From Bacteroides pyogenes DSM 20611 = JCM 6294 (lineage in GTDB: Bacteria; Bacteroidota; Bacteroidia; Bacteroidales; Bacteroidaceae): DNA of 64,000 nucleotides. The stretch is from the NCBI RefSeq assembly GCF_000428105.1, contig NZ_ATZH01000003.1:1-64000 (forward strand), read 5' to 3'. Below the pieces are notes generated by a model. That model made no database searches, was not told where the DNA came from, and was given only the letters and a program-made list of their open reading frames with translations. Shown here piece by piece: positions 45,476 through 54,285 of this stretch. Both the position numbers and the translations under genes were made by a program. Every line of letters begins with the position of its first letter. Position 1 is the first letter of the stretch.

Positions 45476-46405
45476 ATGAAGTGTGTCGTAAACTCTAAGT
45501 ATAAGGAGTTTGAAGAGTATGTCAGACAGCTTCCTTTTTCCTTTGATACGGAGGGGGAAGTGATTTACGATGAGCGCAATGTACTGAAACGGATAAGAGT
45601 GAAGGATATGGATTGGGTGGTAAAGCGATTCAAGAAGCCCAACGTAATCAACCGCATTGTATACTCTTTCTTCCGTAAATCGAAGGCTTTACGTTCTTTC
45701 GTCTATTCGGAGGAAATTCTCCGGCGGGGGTTTGATACTCCCGATCCGGTTGCGGCTTTGGAAGAGTACACATTCGGCTTGCTGGGATATAGTTATTACA
45801 TTTGCGCACATGAAGAGGGAGAAACCGTGCGTGCCCTGATGAAGGGCGAGGTGTCCGGAAATGAATCTGAGTTGCGGGCCTTTGCCGAGTACACCGCTTC
45901 GCTGCATCAGAAAGGAGTGATACATTTGGATTACTCGCCGGGCAACATTCTCATTTCCCGTGTGAATGGCGGATATTCGTTCTCGTTGATAGATGTGAAC
46001 CGGATGAAGTTCATAGACGGGGAGGTGGATCGTGAGACGGCGGCCTTCAACTTGCGCAGGCTTTGCATCTCCCGTGACGTTTTAGGCTATGTGGCTACCT
46101 GTTATGCTGCCTTCCGGGGATGGGCGGATGCCTCTTGGGTGAAGAAGTGCGAGGAGATGAGCGACCGTTTCTTCGCCGGATTGATGTATAAGATTGCGTT
46201 CCGCAACCCTGTCGGCAGGGCCTCTGCCCGCACGGTTTTCCGCTTTAAGCTATACCGTTCGCTGCGCCGTATGCTTCCGTCCGCTTCTTCTGCCGCCCGA
46301 CGCTTGTTTGCCAAAGAAAGCGAGCTCTACAACCGCTACTTTGCCGCGAGTGATTTGAGGGCTGTTTACAAGGAGCTCTATGCGCGGCCGGGTTCTGCGC
46401 AGTGA
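45476..46405 (+). CDS. Lipopolysaccharide kinase family protein (Kdo/WaaP-type)
   Basis: A 309-residue cytoplasmic kinase-like protein. The N-lobe has VKRFKKPNVINRIVYSFFRKSKALRS (a lysine for ATP binding), and the C-lobe holds the catalytic loop IHLDYSPGNIL near 149 and IDVNRMKF near 168 in place of DFG. This is the pattern of Kdo kinases and WaaP, which phosphorylate the inner core. Beyond its TGA the same frame stays open for 22 codons and repeats the AYKERYAP motif of its end, so the original reading may have been longer. Last gene of the operon. Confidence 0.83.
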   Translation: MKCVVNSKYKEFEEYVRQLPFSFDTEGEVIYDERNVLKRIRVKDMDWVVKRFKKPNVINRIVYSFFRKSKALRSFVYSEEILRRGFDTPDPVAALEEYTFGLLGYSYYICAHEEGETVRALMKGEVSGNESELRAFAEYTASLHQKGVIHLDYSPGNILISRVNGGYSFSLIDVNRMKFIDGEVDRETAAFNLRRLCISRDVLGYVATCYAAFRGWADASWVKKCEEMSDRFFAGLMYKIAFRNPVGRASARTVFRFKLYRSLRRMLPSASSAARRLFAKESELYNRYFAASDLRAVYKELYARPGSAQ

Positions 46406-46464
46406 AACTGTCTGCCGGATTTTGACGGAGCCTACAAGGAACGCTATGCACCGGATGCCGGCAA

Positions 46465-47601
46465 CTATGAGTGAAGCACTTTCCTGTAAATCTCCATGAG
46501 TTGTTCCGCCTGTTTCTCTTCGGAGAAAGAGGCGGCAAACCTTTTTCCCTTTTCAATCATCTCTTTTCTTTGGGCTTCATCGGTACATAGCAGGCGGAGA
46601 GCTGCGGCCGTTTCTTCCACGTTGTCGGGGTCGACGTAGATGGAGTACGGGCCTCCTGCTTCTTCCAGACAAGAGCCTGTGGCAGCCACCACAGGCACAC
46701 CGGAGTGAAGAGCTTCGAGAATCGGGATGCCGAATCCCTCGAAACGCGAAGGATAGATGAACACCGTTGCCATTTGGTACACTGCCGGCAGGTCGGCAAA
46801 AGGAAGGTTGTGTATGAAATGTATGCGGCGGGCAAGCCCTTTCTCATCCGCATAACTCTTTATCTTATCGGTATACGGCGTATGCTTTCCTACGATGACC
46901 AGATGTACCTCATCGGGAAGTCCCTCCATTGCCTTTATTGCCAGCAACGCGTTTTTGCGCTCTTCTATGCTCCCCACGTTTAAAACATATTTTCGGGGAA
47001 GTGAATAACGTTGCCGCACCTCCTGCTTCTGCTGTTCGGTTGCTTCGTGTGAGAAACAAGCGTCGCACCCTTGATATACGACCTCTATTTTGCCCGGGTC
47101 TATGTCGAAAAAAGAAACGATGTCGCGTTTCGTGCATTCGCTGATGGCGATGATCCGGTCGGCATTCCGGCAGGCTTTGCGAAACTTGAATGAATAGATG
47201 CCCCTGTCTATCCGCTTATAGAATCGCGGATAGCGGAGAAAAATCAGGTCGTGTATGGTAACGATGCTTTTTATCTTCTTGCGGCGGATGTTGAGCGGGA
47301 GTTCGTTGCTCAGTCCGTGGAAGAGATCCGTATGCTCTTTCTCCATCTGACCCGATATCCCCCATACGCGCCATAGCGAACGGGCTTTTCGCCATAGAAA
47401 CCCCGCCGGGAGCTTGAGCGACAGCTGCGGATGTCTGTTCAACAACCTGTCCGTCTGCTTATTCTCTATCCGCTTGGGTGCGTATGCGATATACTCGTTG
47501 TCCGGATAAAAACGGCACAGTATATCGATGACATAGCGGCTGTAATTTCCCAAACCTGTGAAGTTCTGCACGGCTCTTTTGGCGTCGAATCCTATTCTCA
47601 T
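46465..47601 (-). CDS. Glycosyltransferase family 4
   Basis: A 378-residue GT-B enzyme starting MRIGFDAKRAVQNFTGLGNYSRY, the acceptor loop of mannosyl- and related GT4 enzymes. The donor domain has NVGSIEERKN and FIYPSRFEGFGIPILEALHSGVPVVAA with the E-x7-E element. It is transcribed against the kinase gene, sharing a ten-base overlap region with its 3' readthrough frame, from the long repeat-bearing gap. Sugar unknown. Confidence 0.9.
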   Translation of the reverse strand: MRIGFDAKRAVQNFTGLGNYSRYVIDILCRFYPDNEYIAYAPKRIENKQTDRLLNRHPQLSLKLPAGFLWRKARSLWRVWGISGQMEKEHTDLFHGLSNELPLNIRRKKIKSIVTIHDLIFLRYPRFYKRIDRGIYSFKFRKACRNADRIIAISECTKRDIVSFFDIDPGKIEVVYQGCDACFSHEATEQQKQEVRQRYSLPRKYVLNVGSIEERKNALLAIKAMEGLPDEVHLVIVGKHTPYTDKIKSYADEKGLARRIHFIHNLPFADLPAVYQMATVFIYPSRFEGFGIPILEALHSGVPVVAATGSCLEEAGGPYSIYVDPDNVEETAAALRLLCTDEAQRKEMIEKGKRFAASFSEEKQAEQLMEIYRKVLHS

Positions 47602-47685
47602 GGCATACTTATGTTATATTGCACTATCTGTTCTCGTCGGGTGACAACATGTTTTCGTATGAACACCTTGTTTTCATCCGTCGGG

Positions 47686-47693
47686 CAAACTTA
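47686..47693 (-). promoter_or_regulatory. Likely -7 element of the minus-strand GT4
   Basis: The minus strand reads TAAGTTTG at 47693-47686, matching TAnnTTTG, 85 bases upstream of the ATG. No clear -33. Confidence 0.4.
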
Positions 47694-47892
47694 CGGAAAA
47701 TCTCCGGAATAAACGAATATCTGCTCTATTTATGATGTCCGGCAGGGACAGGCAGAGTAATCGGGAAGACGGAAATGGCGGATTGAGTATTTGCCGCGCA
47801 GAGGCATGCCGGCGTGAATGGGAAGTAAGGAGAAGAAGGGTAAGGAAATCGAACGTGCATACTTCCCGGACAAAGGAATAATGTTTCGCTTA

Positions 47893-47976
47893 GTTTCCCA
47901 CTATTGAAACAAAAGTTTCCCACCGGGGAAACTTTATTTTCCCACTTGGGAAACTTTTGTTTCCCCAATGGGAAAC
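47893..47976 (+). repeat. Four 18-base palindromes at an exact 22-base period
   Basis: Units at 47893-47910, 47915-47932, 47937-47954 and 47959-47976 are separated by four A/T bases each. Units 2 and 4 are GTTTCCCACCGGGGAAAC and GTTTCCCCAATGGGAAAC, with seven-base arms around four bases; unit 3 has TTTCCCA/TGGGAAA arms; unit 1 is degenerate on the right (GAAAC). A period of 22 bases is about two helical turns, so all sites face the same side. The 693-base gap 47602-48294 holds no gene that I can support. Confidence 0.85.
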
Positions 47977-47997
47977 TGCACCCCCCTCTATATACAT

Positions 47998-48100
47998 ATT
48001 GTGCCTGCCCTCAATCTGCCTGTCATCCGCAGCGTCTTTCGGGAAACTTTCCACTATCTGCCATTGTGCTTGCCGTCGATATGCCTGTCATCCGCAGCGT
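47998..48100 (+). repeat. Two direct repeats of 38 bases, period 65
   Basis: Copies at 47998-48035 and 48063-48100 share the identical 19-base core TGCCTGTCATCCGCAGCGT and most of the preceding ATTGTGC-TGCC segment. They lie 21 bases past the palindrome array and between the two divergent glycan genes. Confidence 0.8.
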
Positions 48101-48263
48101 TTGCTTCTTCCGCAAAGTTCGCGCATCCCTCATTCCGGACATCGCGGTTTACCCGTTCGGGCATGCTCGGCTTCTTGTTCGTTCATGTTGCAGGCGGGCA
48201 TGCAAATATGCCCGTGCAATGATTTTTTACGGCACTCCTCTGCATTGGTATTCTGTTTTTTAT

Positions 48264-48271
48264 TACTTTTG
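48264..48271 (+). promoter_or_regulatory. Likely -7 element of the deacetylase operon
   Basis: TACTTTTG matches TAnnTTTG; a TTG at 48245-48247 is at a short spacing of 16. The ATG follows at 48295. It should drive 48295-51642. Confidence 0.5.
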
Positions 48272-48294
48272 CCGGATAATTATACAAATGCGCA

Positions 48295-49080
48295 ATGATA
48301 CTTTTGAGTTTTGATATAGAAGAGTTTGACGTGCCTTTGGAGCATGGAGTCGATCTCGCTATGGAAGAGCAGATCCGCATATCGACTGCCGGCACGGAAA
48401 CCATACTCGATATTTTAAAAGCAAAGGGAGTGAAAGCGACTTTTTTCTGTACCGCCAACTTCGCCCTGAGGTCTGCCGCCGTGGTACGGCGTATTGTAGA
48501 CGAAGGCCACGAACTTGCTTCGCACGGCTATTATCATTGGACTTTCCATACCGAAGACTTGCTGCGTTCCAAGCAAGCGCTCGAAGAACTTTCGGGAAGA
48601 GAGATACGCGGCTATCGCCAGGCGCGAATGATGCCCGTGCCCGAAGCGGAGGTGTTTAAGGCGGGATATGCCTATAATTCGTCGTTGAACCCCACTTTCA
48701 TTCCCGGCAGATACATGCACCTTTCCGTTCCACGCACTTTCTTTATGAAAGCCGGCGTGTGGCAGATTCCGGCTTCGGTCAGTCCGTGGCTGCGTTTTCC
48801 GTTGTTCTGGCTGTCGTGCCATAATCTTCCGTTTGCTTTGTACCGTTGGTTGTGCCATCGCACACTCCGTCACGACGGTTACTTGACCACTTATTTCCAT
48901 CCGTGGGAATTCTATCCGCTGAACAACCACCCCGAATTCAACTTGCCTTTCATCGTACGCAACCGCTCCGGTGAAGAAATGGCAAAGCGCTTGGCGGACT
49001 GGATCGATTTTTTTAAGGGTAAAGAAGCAGTATTTGCGACCTTCTCTCATTTTGTGGATAAACATTGTCACACTACATAA
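48295..49080 (+). CDS. Polysaccharide deacetylase family protein (NodB fold)
   Basis: A 261-residue CE4-type protein without a signal peptide, so cytoplasmic. The NodB pattern is SFDIEEFD (D7, with E9/E10) for the catalytic base region, ATFFCTANFA, and SHGYYHWTFH near residue 75 for the metal-binding histidines. The C-terminal part has TYFHPWEFYPLN, as in DUF3473-type members found in exopolysaccharide clusters. It probably de-N-acetylates a lipid-linked sugar precursor. First gene of a four-gene operon with GT2, GT87 and GtrA. Confidence 0.88.
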   Translation: MILLSFDIEEFDVPLEHGVDLAMEEQIRISTAGTETILDILKAKGVKATFFCTANFALRSAAVVRRIVDEGHELASHGYYHWTFHTEDLLRSKQALEELSGREIRGYRQARMMPVPEAEVFKAGYAYNSSLNPTFIPGRYMHLSVPRTFFMKAGVWQIPASVSPWLRFPLFWLSCHNLPFALYRWLCHRTLRHDGYLTTYFHPWEFYPLNNHPEFNLPFIVRNRSGEEMAKRLADWIDFFKGKEAVFATFSHFVDKHCHTT

Positions 49081-49092
49081 AAAAAGAGCATT

Positions 49093-50082
49093 ATGATCAA
49101 GCTGGGCTTCGTGCTTCCTTGCTATAATGAGGAGGAAGTTCTTCCTTCATCCATAGCACGCCTCACTTCTTTGCTGGACGAACTGGTCGGAAAAGGGAAA
49201 TTGTCGCCGGACAGCTTCCTGTTTCTGGTCAATGATGGCAGCAGAGACCGCACATGGCAACTCATCTCCCGTTTTTTTCGTGAGAACCGTTATGTACGGG
49301 GAATGAATTTAGCCGCCAATGCCGGGCATCAGAATGCAATTATGGCGGGAATGATGACTGTGAAAGATCGTTGTGATGCCGTCATTACTATTGATGCCGA
49401 TTTGCAGGACGACCTCTCTGCCGTTGAAAAAATGATAGACCGCTACGAAGAAGGGTACGATGTGGTGTACGGCGTGAAAGTATCGAGAAAGGGAGACAAC
49501 CTGATAAAACGTACTACGGCTCTGACTTTCTATAAAGTGCAGCAGGCTATGGGAGTGAAAGCCGTATATAACCACGCCGACTTCCGCCTGCTGAGTCACA
49601 GGGCTTTGGAAGAGCTTTCACGCTACAAAGAGCGCAACCTCTATTTGCGTGGGCTCGTACCTCTGATGGGGTATCCTTCCGCCACGGTAGACGATGTGAT
49701 AAGCGAGCGCGAAGCCGGGCAGTCTAAGTACAGCATCCGGAAAATGCTTGCTTTGGCCGTCGACGGCATTACGTCGTTCTCCACCAAGCCCATCTCCCTG
49801 ATATTGGGAGCCGGTTTTTTCTTTTTGTTTGTAAGCATCCTCATGACCGTCTACGTCCTGATTTCCTATTGGGAACATCTCGCCGTGCCCGGATGGACAT
49901 CGCTCATGCTTTCCGTATGGTTTATCGGCAGTGTTTTGCTGCTTGCCATCGGTGTTGTCGGCGAATACATCGGGAAAATATATGTGGAGGTGAAAAACCG
50001 TCCGTCTTATACGGTAGACGAGATACTGTGGGATGAGCCGGATCCGGATGCCGAAGTTGATTCTAAGAGAAGGAAAAGTTAA
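49093..50082 (+). CDS. Glycosyltransferase family 2, polyprenyl-phosphate type (GtrB/ArnC-like)
   Basis: A 329-residue GT-A enzyme: N-terminal LGFVLPCYNEEEVLP, DxD region TIDADLQDD with D101, and a C-terminal pair of TM helices (about 225-290) as in GtrB, ArnC and Dpm1-like enzymes. These put a sugar on undecaprenyl phosphate at the cytoplasmic face. The gtrA-like gene three genes on fits a lipid-linked sugar that is flipped and transferred outside. It starts 12 bases after the deacetylase gene. Confidence 0.92.
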   Translation: MIKLGFVLPCYNEEEVLPSSIARLTSLLDELVGKGKLSPDSFLFLVNDGSRDRTWQLISRFFRENRYVRGMNLAANAGHQNAIMAGMMTVKDRCDAVITIDADLQDDLSAVEKMIDRYEEGYDVVYGVKVSRKGDNLIKRTTALTFYKVQQAMGVKAVYNHADFRLLSHRALEELSRYKERNLYLRGLVPLMGYPSATVDDVISEREAGQSKYSIRKMLALAVDGITSFSTKPISLILGAGFFFLFVSILMTVYVLISYWEHLAVPGWTSLMLSVWFIGSVLLLAIGVVGEYIGKIYVEVKNRPSYTVDEILWDEPDPDAEVDSKRRKS

Positions 50083-50084
50083 TT

Positions 50085-51290
50085 ATGAAATATCTTCAAC
50101 CTGTCACGCTCTTTCTGACGAAGCCTTTCTTCAGCGACCGGCGCACTTTGCTGGGCTTATGGCTGTTGCTGCCGGTCGTTGCCGCTTTGATGAAGATAAG
50201 CAAGCACAACAATTTCCTTATTTTCAGGTATGTGTATTGGCATACGGTGGAACAGTTGCCCCTTTATATTCCATATCCCGACCAATACGCCGACACCAAT
50301 CATTACGGACCGTTTTTCAGCCTCGTCATCGCCCCTTTCGCTTTACTTCCCACATGGTGGGGACTGCTTTTTTGGGAAGTGGCGCTTTCGCTGTTTCTTT
50401 TTTATGCCGTCAAGTCCCTGCCTTTGCCTCACCGCAAGCACGTGTTCCTGTATTGGTTTTGTGCGCACGAATTGCTCACGGCGCTTTTCATGTCGCAATT
50501 CAATATTGCCATTGCGGCAATCATACTGATGTCATATTGCTGCATTGAAAAGGAGAAAGAAGGATGGGCGGCGTTTTTCATCATGTTCGGAACGTTTGTC
50601 AAACTTTACGGTATCGTGGGACTTGCTTTCTTCTTTTTCTCAAAACACAAAGCCCGCCTCGTTGCATGGCTGCTCGTGTGGGCGGCGATTATGTTCGTTG
50701 CCCCCATGCTGTTGAGCAGTCCCGGCTATGTGTTGGAGCAATACTCCGGATGGTGGGAAAGCCTTGCGTCGAAGAATGCCGACAACCTGTTCGCCACCCA
50801 TCAGAATATCTCTCTGCTGGGCATGGTTCGTAAAATATCGGGCAGCGCTTCTTATTCCGACTTCCCGCTCATAGCCGCCGGGCTTGTATTGTTCGGCCTT
50901 CCCTATTTGCGGGTATCGCAATATAGAAACGAAGCCTTCCGCTATGCCCTTCTTTCCTCTGTTTTGCTTTTTGTCGTACTCTTCAGTACGGGGAGCGAGT
51001 CGAGTTCTTATATCATTGCTTTCGTCGGAGTTTCGCTTTGGTATGTCACGGCTCCTTGGCAACGTACCCGTTGGGATATCGCGCTGCTTGTTTTTGTGTT
51101 TGTGCTGACAAGTATGTCGTCTTCCGACCTCTTTCCCGCCTGTCTGCGCCGGGAGTGGGTGCGACCCTACGCGCTCAAGGCTCTCCCTTGCGTGTTGGTC
51201 TGGATGAAGTTGATTTATGAAATGTGTGTAAGAGATTATTCTGTAAATCAAACAACGGTTGCCCATGTGGAGAAAAGGGAAAATAGCTGA
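50085..51290 (+). CDS. Polytopic glycosyltransferase, GT87/DUF2029-like
   Basis: A 401-residue inner membrane protein with about ten TM segments, resembling GT87/DUF2029 polyprenyl-phosphate-mannose-type transferases (GT-C fold). Loop 1 contains YPDQYADTNHYGPFFS, the position of the acidic catalytic residue of this class. It begins two bases after the GT2 stop, and its end overlaps gtrA by 26 bases. Together they suggest transfer of a lipid-linked sugar to an acceptor on the periplasmic side. Acceptor unknown. Confidence 0.8.
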   Translation: MKYLQPVTLFLTKPFFSDRRTLLGLWLLLPVVAALMKISKHNNFLIFRYVYWHTVEQLPLYIPYPDQYADTNHYGPFFSLVIAPFALLPTWWGLLFWEVALSLFLFYAVKSLPLPHRKHVFLYWFCAHELLTALFMSQFNIAIAAIILMSYCCIEKEKEGWAAFFIMFGTFVKLYGIVGLAFFFFSKHKARLVAWLLVWAAIMFVAPMLLSSPGYVLEQYSGWWESLASKNADNLFATHQNISLLGMVRKISGSASYSDFPLIAAGLVLFGLPYLRVSQYRNEAFRYALLSSVLLFVVLFSTGSESSSYIIAFVGVSLWYVTAPWQRTRWDIALLVFVFVLTSMSSSDLFPACLRREWVRPYALKALPCVLVWMKLIYEMCVRDYSVNQTTVAHVEKRENS

Positions 51291-51642
51291 ATTCATGCGC
51301 TACTGTTTTGTGGGAGGCATTGCGGCGGCTATTCATTATGCGGTTTATTATATTTTGCAGTTTTACATGAATGTAAATTTGGCTTATACCATAGGTTATG
51401 CAGTGAGCTTGACGGTAAATTTCTTTTTGACCTCGTACGTCACTTTCCGTGCAGCCCCTTCGTTGAAGAGAGCGTTCGGTTTTGGCGGAAGCCATCTTCT
51501 GAACTATCTCAACCACATCTGGCTGTTCAATCTTTTTTTATATCTGGGCTTATCGAGGGCCATTGCTCCCATAGCGGTGCTCGCTGTTGTGGTTCCTGTC
51601 AATTTTGTGTTCCTGCGTTGGGTGTTTAAACGTGTGAAGTAA
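51265..51642 (+). CDS. GtrA family protein
   Basis: A 125-residue protein with four TM helices and the GtrA signature FMRYCFVGGIAAAIHYAVYY and LAYTIGYAVSLTVNFFLTSYVTF. GtrA proteins help flip undecaprenyl-phosphate-linked sugars. The ATG at 51265 is preferred to a TTG at 51259. It overlaps the GT87 gene by 26 bases and closes the operon. Confidence 0.9.
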   Translation: MWRKGKIAEFMRYCFVGGIAAAIHYAVYYILQFYMNVNLAYTIGYAVSLTVNFFLTSYVTFRAAPSLKRAFGFGGSHLLNYLNHIWLFNLFLYLGLSRAIAPIAVLAVVVPVNFVFLRWVFKRVK

Positions 51643-51670
51643 GGATGTGCTACGTTTTTTATCGTAATAA

Positions 51671-51701
51671 TTGGGGAGAAAACATTATATTCTTAACTTT
51701 G
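51671..51701 (+). promoter_or_regulatory. Bacteroides-type promoter of the second GT operon
   Basis: TTG (51671-51673), exactly 20 bases, then TAACTTTG (51694-51701), a full consensus match. It should drive 51761-55254. Confidence 0.75.
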
Positions 51702-51760
51702 CCTGTAAATAATATTAAAACAAAACTCCTTTTACGAATATCGGTTGCAGCAAAAAAAAT

Positions 51761-53017
51761 ATGAGTAAAGTAGAGAAAGAGAAAATAGCTTTTGTTGTAG
51801 TAAGATACGGACTGAATATAAATGGAGGTGCCGAGTATCATTGCAGAATGCTGGCCGAAAGACTGGTAGAAGACTACGAAGTGGAAGTGCTGACTACATG
51901 CGTGCAGGACTATAGAACCGGCGAGAACGTGATGTCTGCTGAGTCAGAATGTATCAACGGAGTGCTGGTCAGGCGTTTTGAAGTGGCTCCTGTCAGCTCG
52001 GTTCTGGGGAGTTTCTCACACCTTTGCGTGTCGTTCACAAAGAAGTTCCGGATGTTTCTTTATGGGATCAATGTTTTGTCCACCATTAACCGCTTCTTTC
52101 CCAAGTGGAGTTGGTTCGACAAACTTGAGGAGAAAGCGCTGCAAGCCACGAAATTCTACTCTCCGCTACTTAACGAATATATACAGGCGCATAAGAATGA
52201 ATATAAAGCTTTCATCGCCATTTCTATCGACTATGCTCCTTTCTATTACGCAGGAATTCATGCAGGCGAGAAAACCATCGCCATTCCTACCATGCATCGG
52301 GCAAAAACCTCTTTCCGCCTTCAGTTGAATAAAGTATTTGCCAAATTCGCTTATGTGGGGTATAACTCCGAAGAAGAACGGAAGCTCGGACAGCGAATCT
52401 TTGGCAATATCATCAAGCGGGAAGGAATTATCAGCGTAGGGATAGAAGATTTTGAACCGGCTCCATGGGAAGAAACGCGCCGGAAATTCAATCTGCCGGA
52501 AGAATATTTGTTATATGTGGGAAGGCTCGACCGCTCGAAGGTGTCGAATATTCATGCTTACTTCCTTGCCTATAAAAAGAGATATCCGCACTCGAACCTG
52601 AAGCTTGTGATGGTGGGTGCGCTGTTTCTCTCCCGTAAGCCGTTTACTCATCCCGACATTATATACACGGGCTTTGTGAGCGATGAGGAGAAGACTGCCA
52701 TTATTCAGCACTGTATGGCTACGGTCAACCCTTCGAAATACGAGAGCCTTTCGCTTATTCTGCTGGAATCCTTGAAGCAAGGGAAGATGATGCTGGTGAA
52801 TGGACGCTGTGCCGTATTGAAAGACCATTGCCGTAAGAGCGGCTATGCTGCCGATTACTATATGAATAAAAGGCAATTTGTAAGCAAACTTCACCGTATC
52901 GCTTCTTCCGAAAAGCTGCGTAGTGAAAAAGCCTCGGCAGGTAAACGGTATGTAAAGGAGAATTACGACTGGGATTTAATCATGTCTCGTCTGCGGAACG
53001 CCATAGAATCGATATAA
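51761..53017 (+). CDS. Glycosyltransferase family 4
   Basis: A 418-residue GT-B enzyme. The N-terminus reads IAFVVVRYGLNINGGAEYHCR, a common GT4 acceptor loop, and the donor domain YVGRLDRSKV and VNPSKYESLSLILLESLKQGK with the E-x7-E element. It leads a three-gene set of glycosyltransferases behind a strong promoter and is followed 24 bases later by another GT4. Sugar and acceptor unknown. Confidence 0.88.
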   Translation: MSKVEKEKIAFVVVRYGLNINGGAEYHCRMLAERLVEDYEVEVLTTCVQDYRTGENVMSAESECINGVLVRRFEVAPVSSVLGSFSHLCVSFTKKFRMFLYGINVLSTINRFFPKWSWFDKLEEKALQATKFYSPLLNEYIQAHKNEYKAFIAISIDYAPFYYAGIHAGEKTIAIPTMHRAKTSFRLQLNKVFAKFAYVGYNSEEERKLGQRIFGNIIKREGIISVGIEDFEPAPWEETRRKFNLPEEYLLYVGRLDRSKVSNIHAYFLAYKKRYPHSNLKLVMVGALFLSRKPFTHPDIIYTGFVSDEEKTAIIQHCMATVNPSKYESLSLILLESLKQGKMMLVNGRCAVLKDHCRKSGYAADYYMNKRQFVSKLHRIASSEKLRSEKASAGKRYVKENYDWDLIMSRLRNAIESI

Positions 53018-53041
53018 CAAACCCCTAAAAGAACAAGAATA

Positions 53042-54220
53042 ATGCCCTCTTTGCAAAGAAAAAAAAGAATACTCTTTTATCATATAGACTTTCCATGCGG
53101 TGGTGCGGAAAGGGTTACCCGTGATATAGCTCAATGGGTTCGAAATTTTGATTATGAAGTTTATATAGCAGCGTGTCATAAGAAAGGAGAGGCGGAGAAT
53201 GTTTCTTTAATAGAATTGCCTCACGAAGACTATCACTCGAAAGAAAATGCCGACGCTATTGTTGACCTGATTCGTACCTTATCTATTGATATATTTGTGC
53301 TACCGGGAATCCAATGCAGGCAATTTGCTTATATAAGAAGCGCATGTACCTCCTGTAAGTTCGTGTATATATTGCATAATGTGCCTTTTTGGGAGGTAAT
53401 AGGCAACAGTGAACATAAAAAGCATGCGGCAAAAGGCTCTTTTTGGAAAACCTTGGAATGGCATCTCCTGACCAACCCCAAAGCTACTTGGCTAAAAGTG
53501 TACGAGAAAAGGTTGATGAAAGAGTATAAGAAAACATATGATTTGGTAGATGCATATGTTGTGCTTTGCGAGGGATATAAAAGCGAACTGGAGAAGAAAC
53601 TTCGCCTGTCTGATTTGAACAAGATAACTGTCATTCATAATGCGGAGTATGAGGTAGAGAATATCTCTATGGACAAGAAAAAACAGTTGCTTTTTGTGGG
53701 AAGAATGACCTATGAGCACAAGCGTGTGGATCGCTTGCTCGACATCTGGAAGATGATTTACAAGAAAGTTCCCGGCTGGGAGCTTATTTTAGTCGGCAGC
53801 GGTTCTGAAGAGAGAGCTTTGCGGCAGAGGGCAGAGAAAATGAAGCTGGAGCGGGTCACCTTTACAGGCTGGAGTTTAAACCCTTCTGTCTTTTATAAGC
53901 ACGCGTCTGTTTCTTGTCTTACGTCTACATTTGAAGGTTGGCCGCTTTGTCTGACTGAAGCGCAGGCAAACGGAGTAGTTCCCATTGCTTTCGACTGTTG
54001 TGCAGGAATCAGGGAGATTCTTTCTCCTTCGGGAGAAAACGGTATATTGATACCTCCTTTCCGGAAGAGAATATATGCCGATGAACTATGTAAATTGCTG
54101 TTAGATCCTGAAAAATTGGCTTGCATGCGTGAGAATGTGATTCGCAAATCGCAAGAATATTCTGTTGAGGAGGTCGGGAGGAAGTGGTTGCAACTATTCG
54201 ACCGGTTAACCGGAGAATGA
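53042..54220 (+). CDS. Glycosyltransferase family 4
   Basis: A 392-residue GT-B enzyme: YHIDFPCGGAERVTRDIA at the N-terminus, and LFVGRMTYEHKRVDRLLDIW and CLTSTFEGWPLCLTEAQANG in the donor domain with the E-x7-E element. The region is AT-richer than the genes before it, consistent with a variable part of the cluster. It is 65 bases upstream of a GT2. Confidence 0.88.
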   Translation: MPSLQRKKRILFYHIDFPCGGAERVTRDIAQWVRNFDYEVYIAACHKKGEAENVSLIELPHEDYHSKENADAIVDLIRTLSIDIFVLPGIQCRQFAYIRSACTSCKFVYILHNVPFWEVIGNSEHKKHAAKGSFWKTLEWHLLTNPKATWLKVYEKRLMKEYKKTYDLVDAYVVLCEGYKSELEKKLRLSDLNKITVIHNAEYEVENISMDKKKQLLFVGRMTYEHKRVDRLLDIWKMIYKKVPGWELILVGSGSEERALRQRAEKMKLERVTFTGWSLNPSVFYKHASVSCLTSTFEGWPLCLTEAQANGVVPIAFDCCAGIREILSPSGENGILIPPFRKRIYADELCKLLLDPEKLACMRENVIRKSQEYSVEEVGRKWLQLFDRLTGE

Positions 54221-54285
54221 AAAACTTATATTTTATAAGTTGAGAGAAAGTGTGTATTCAGGCAAACCTTCTTATGGATTAACGT

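Noticed and set aside
47893-47976. CRISPR array
   Set aside because: Spacers are only four bases, units are palindromic and no cas gene is near.
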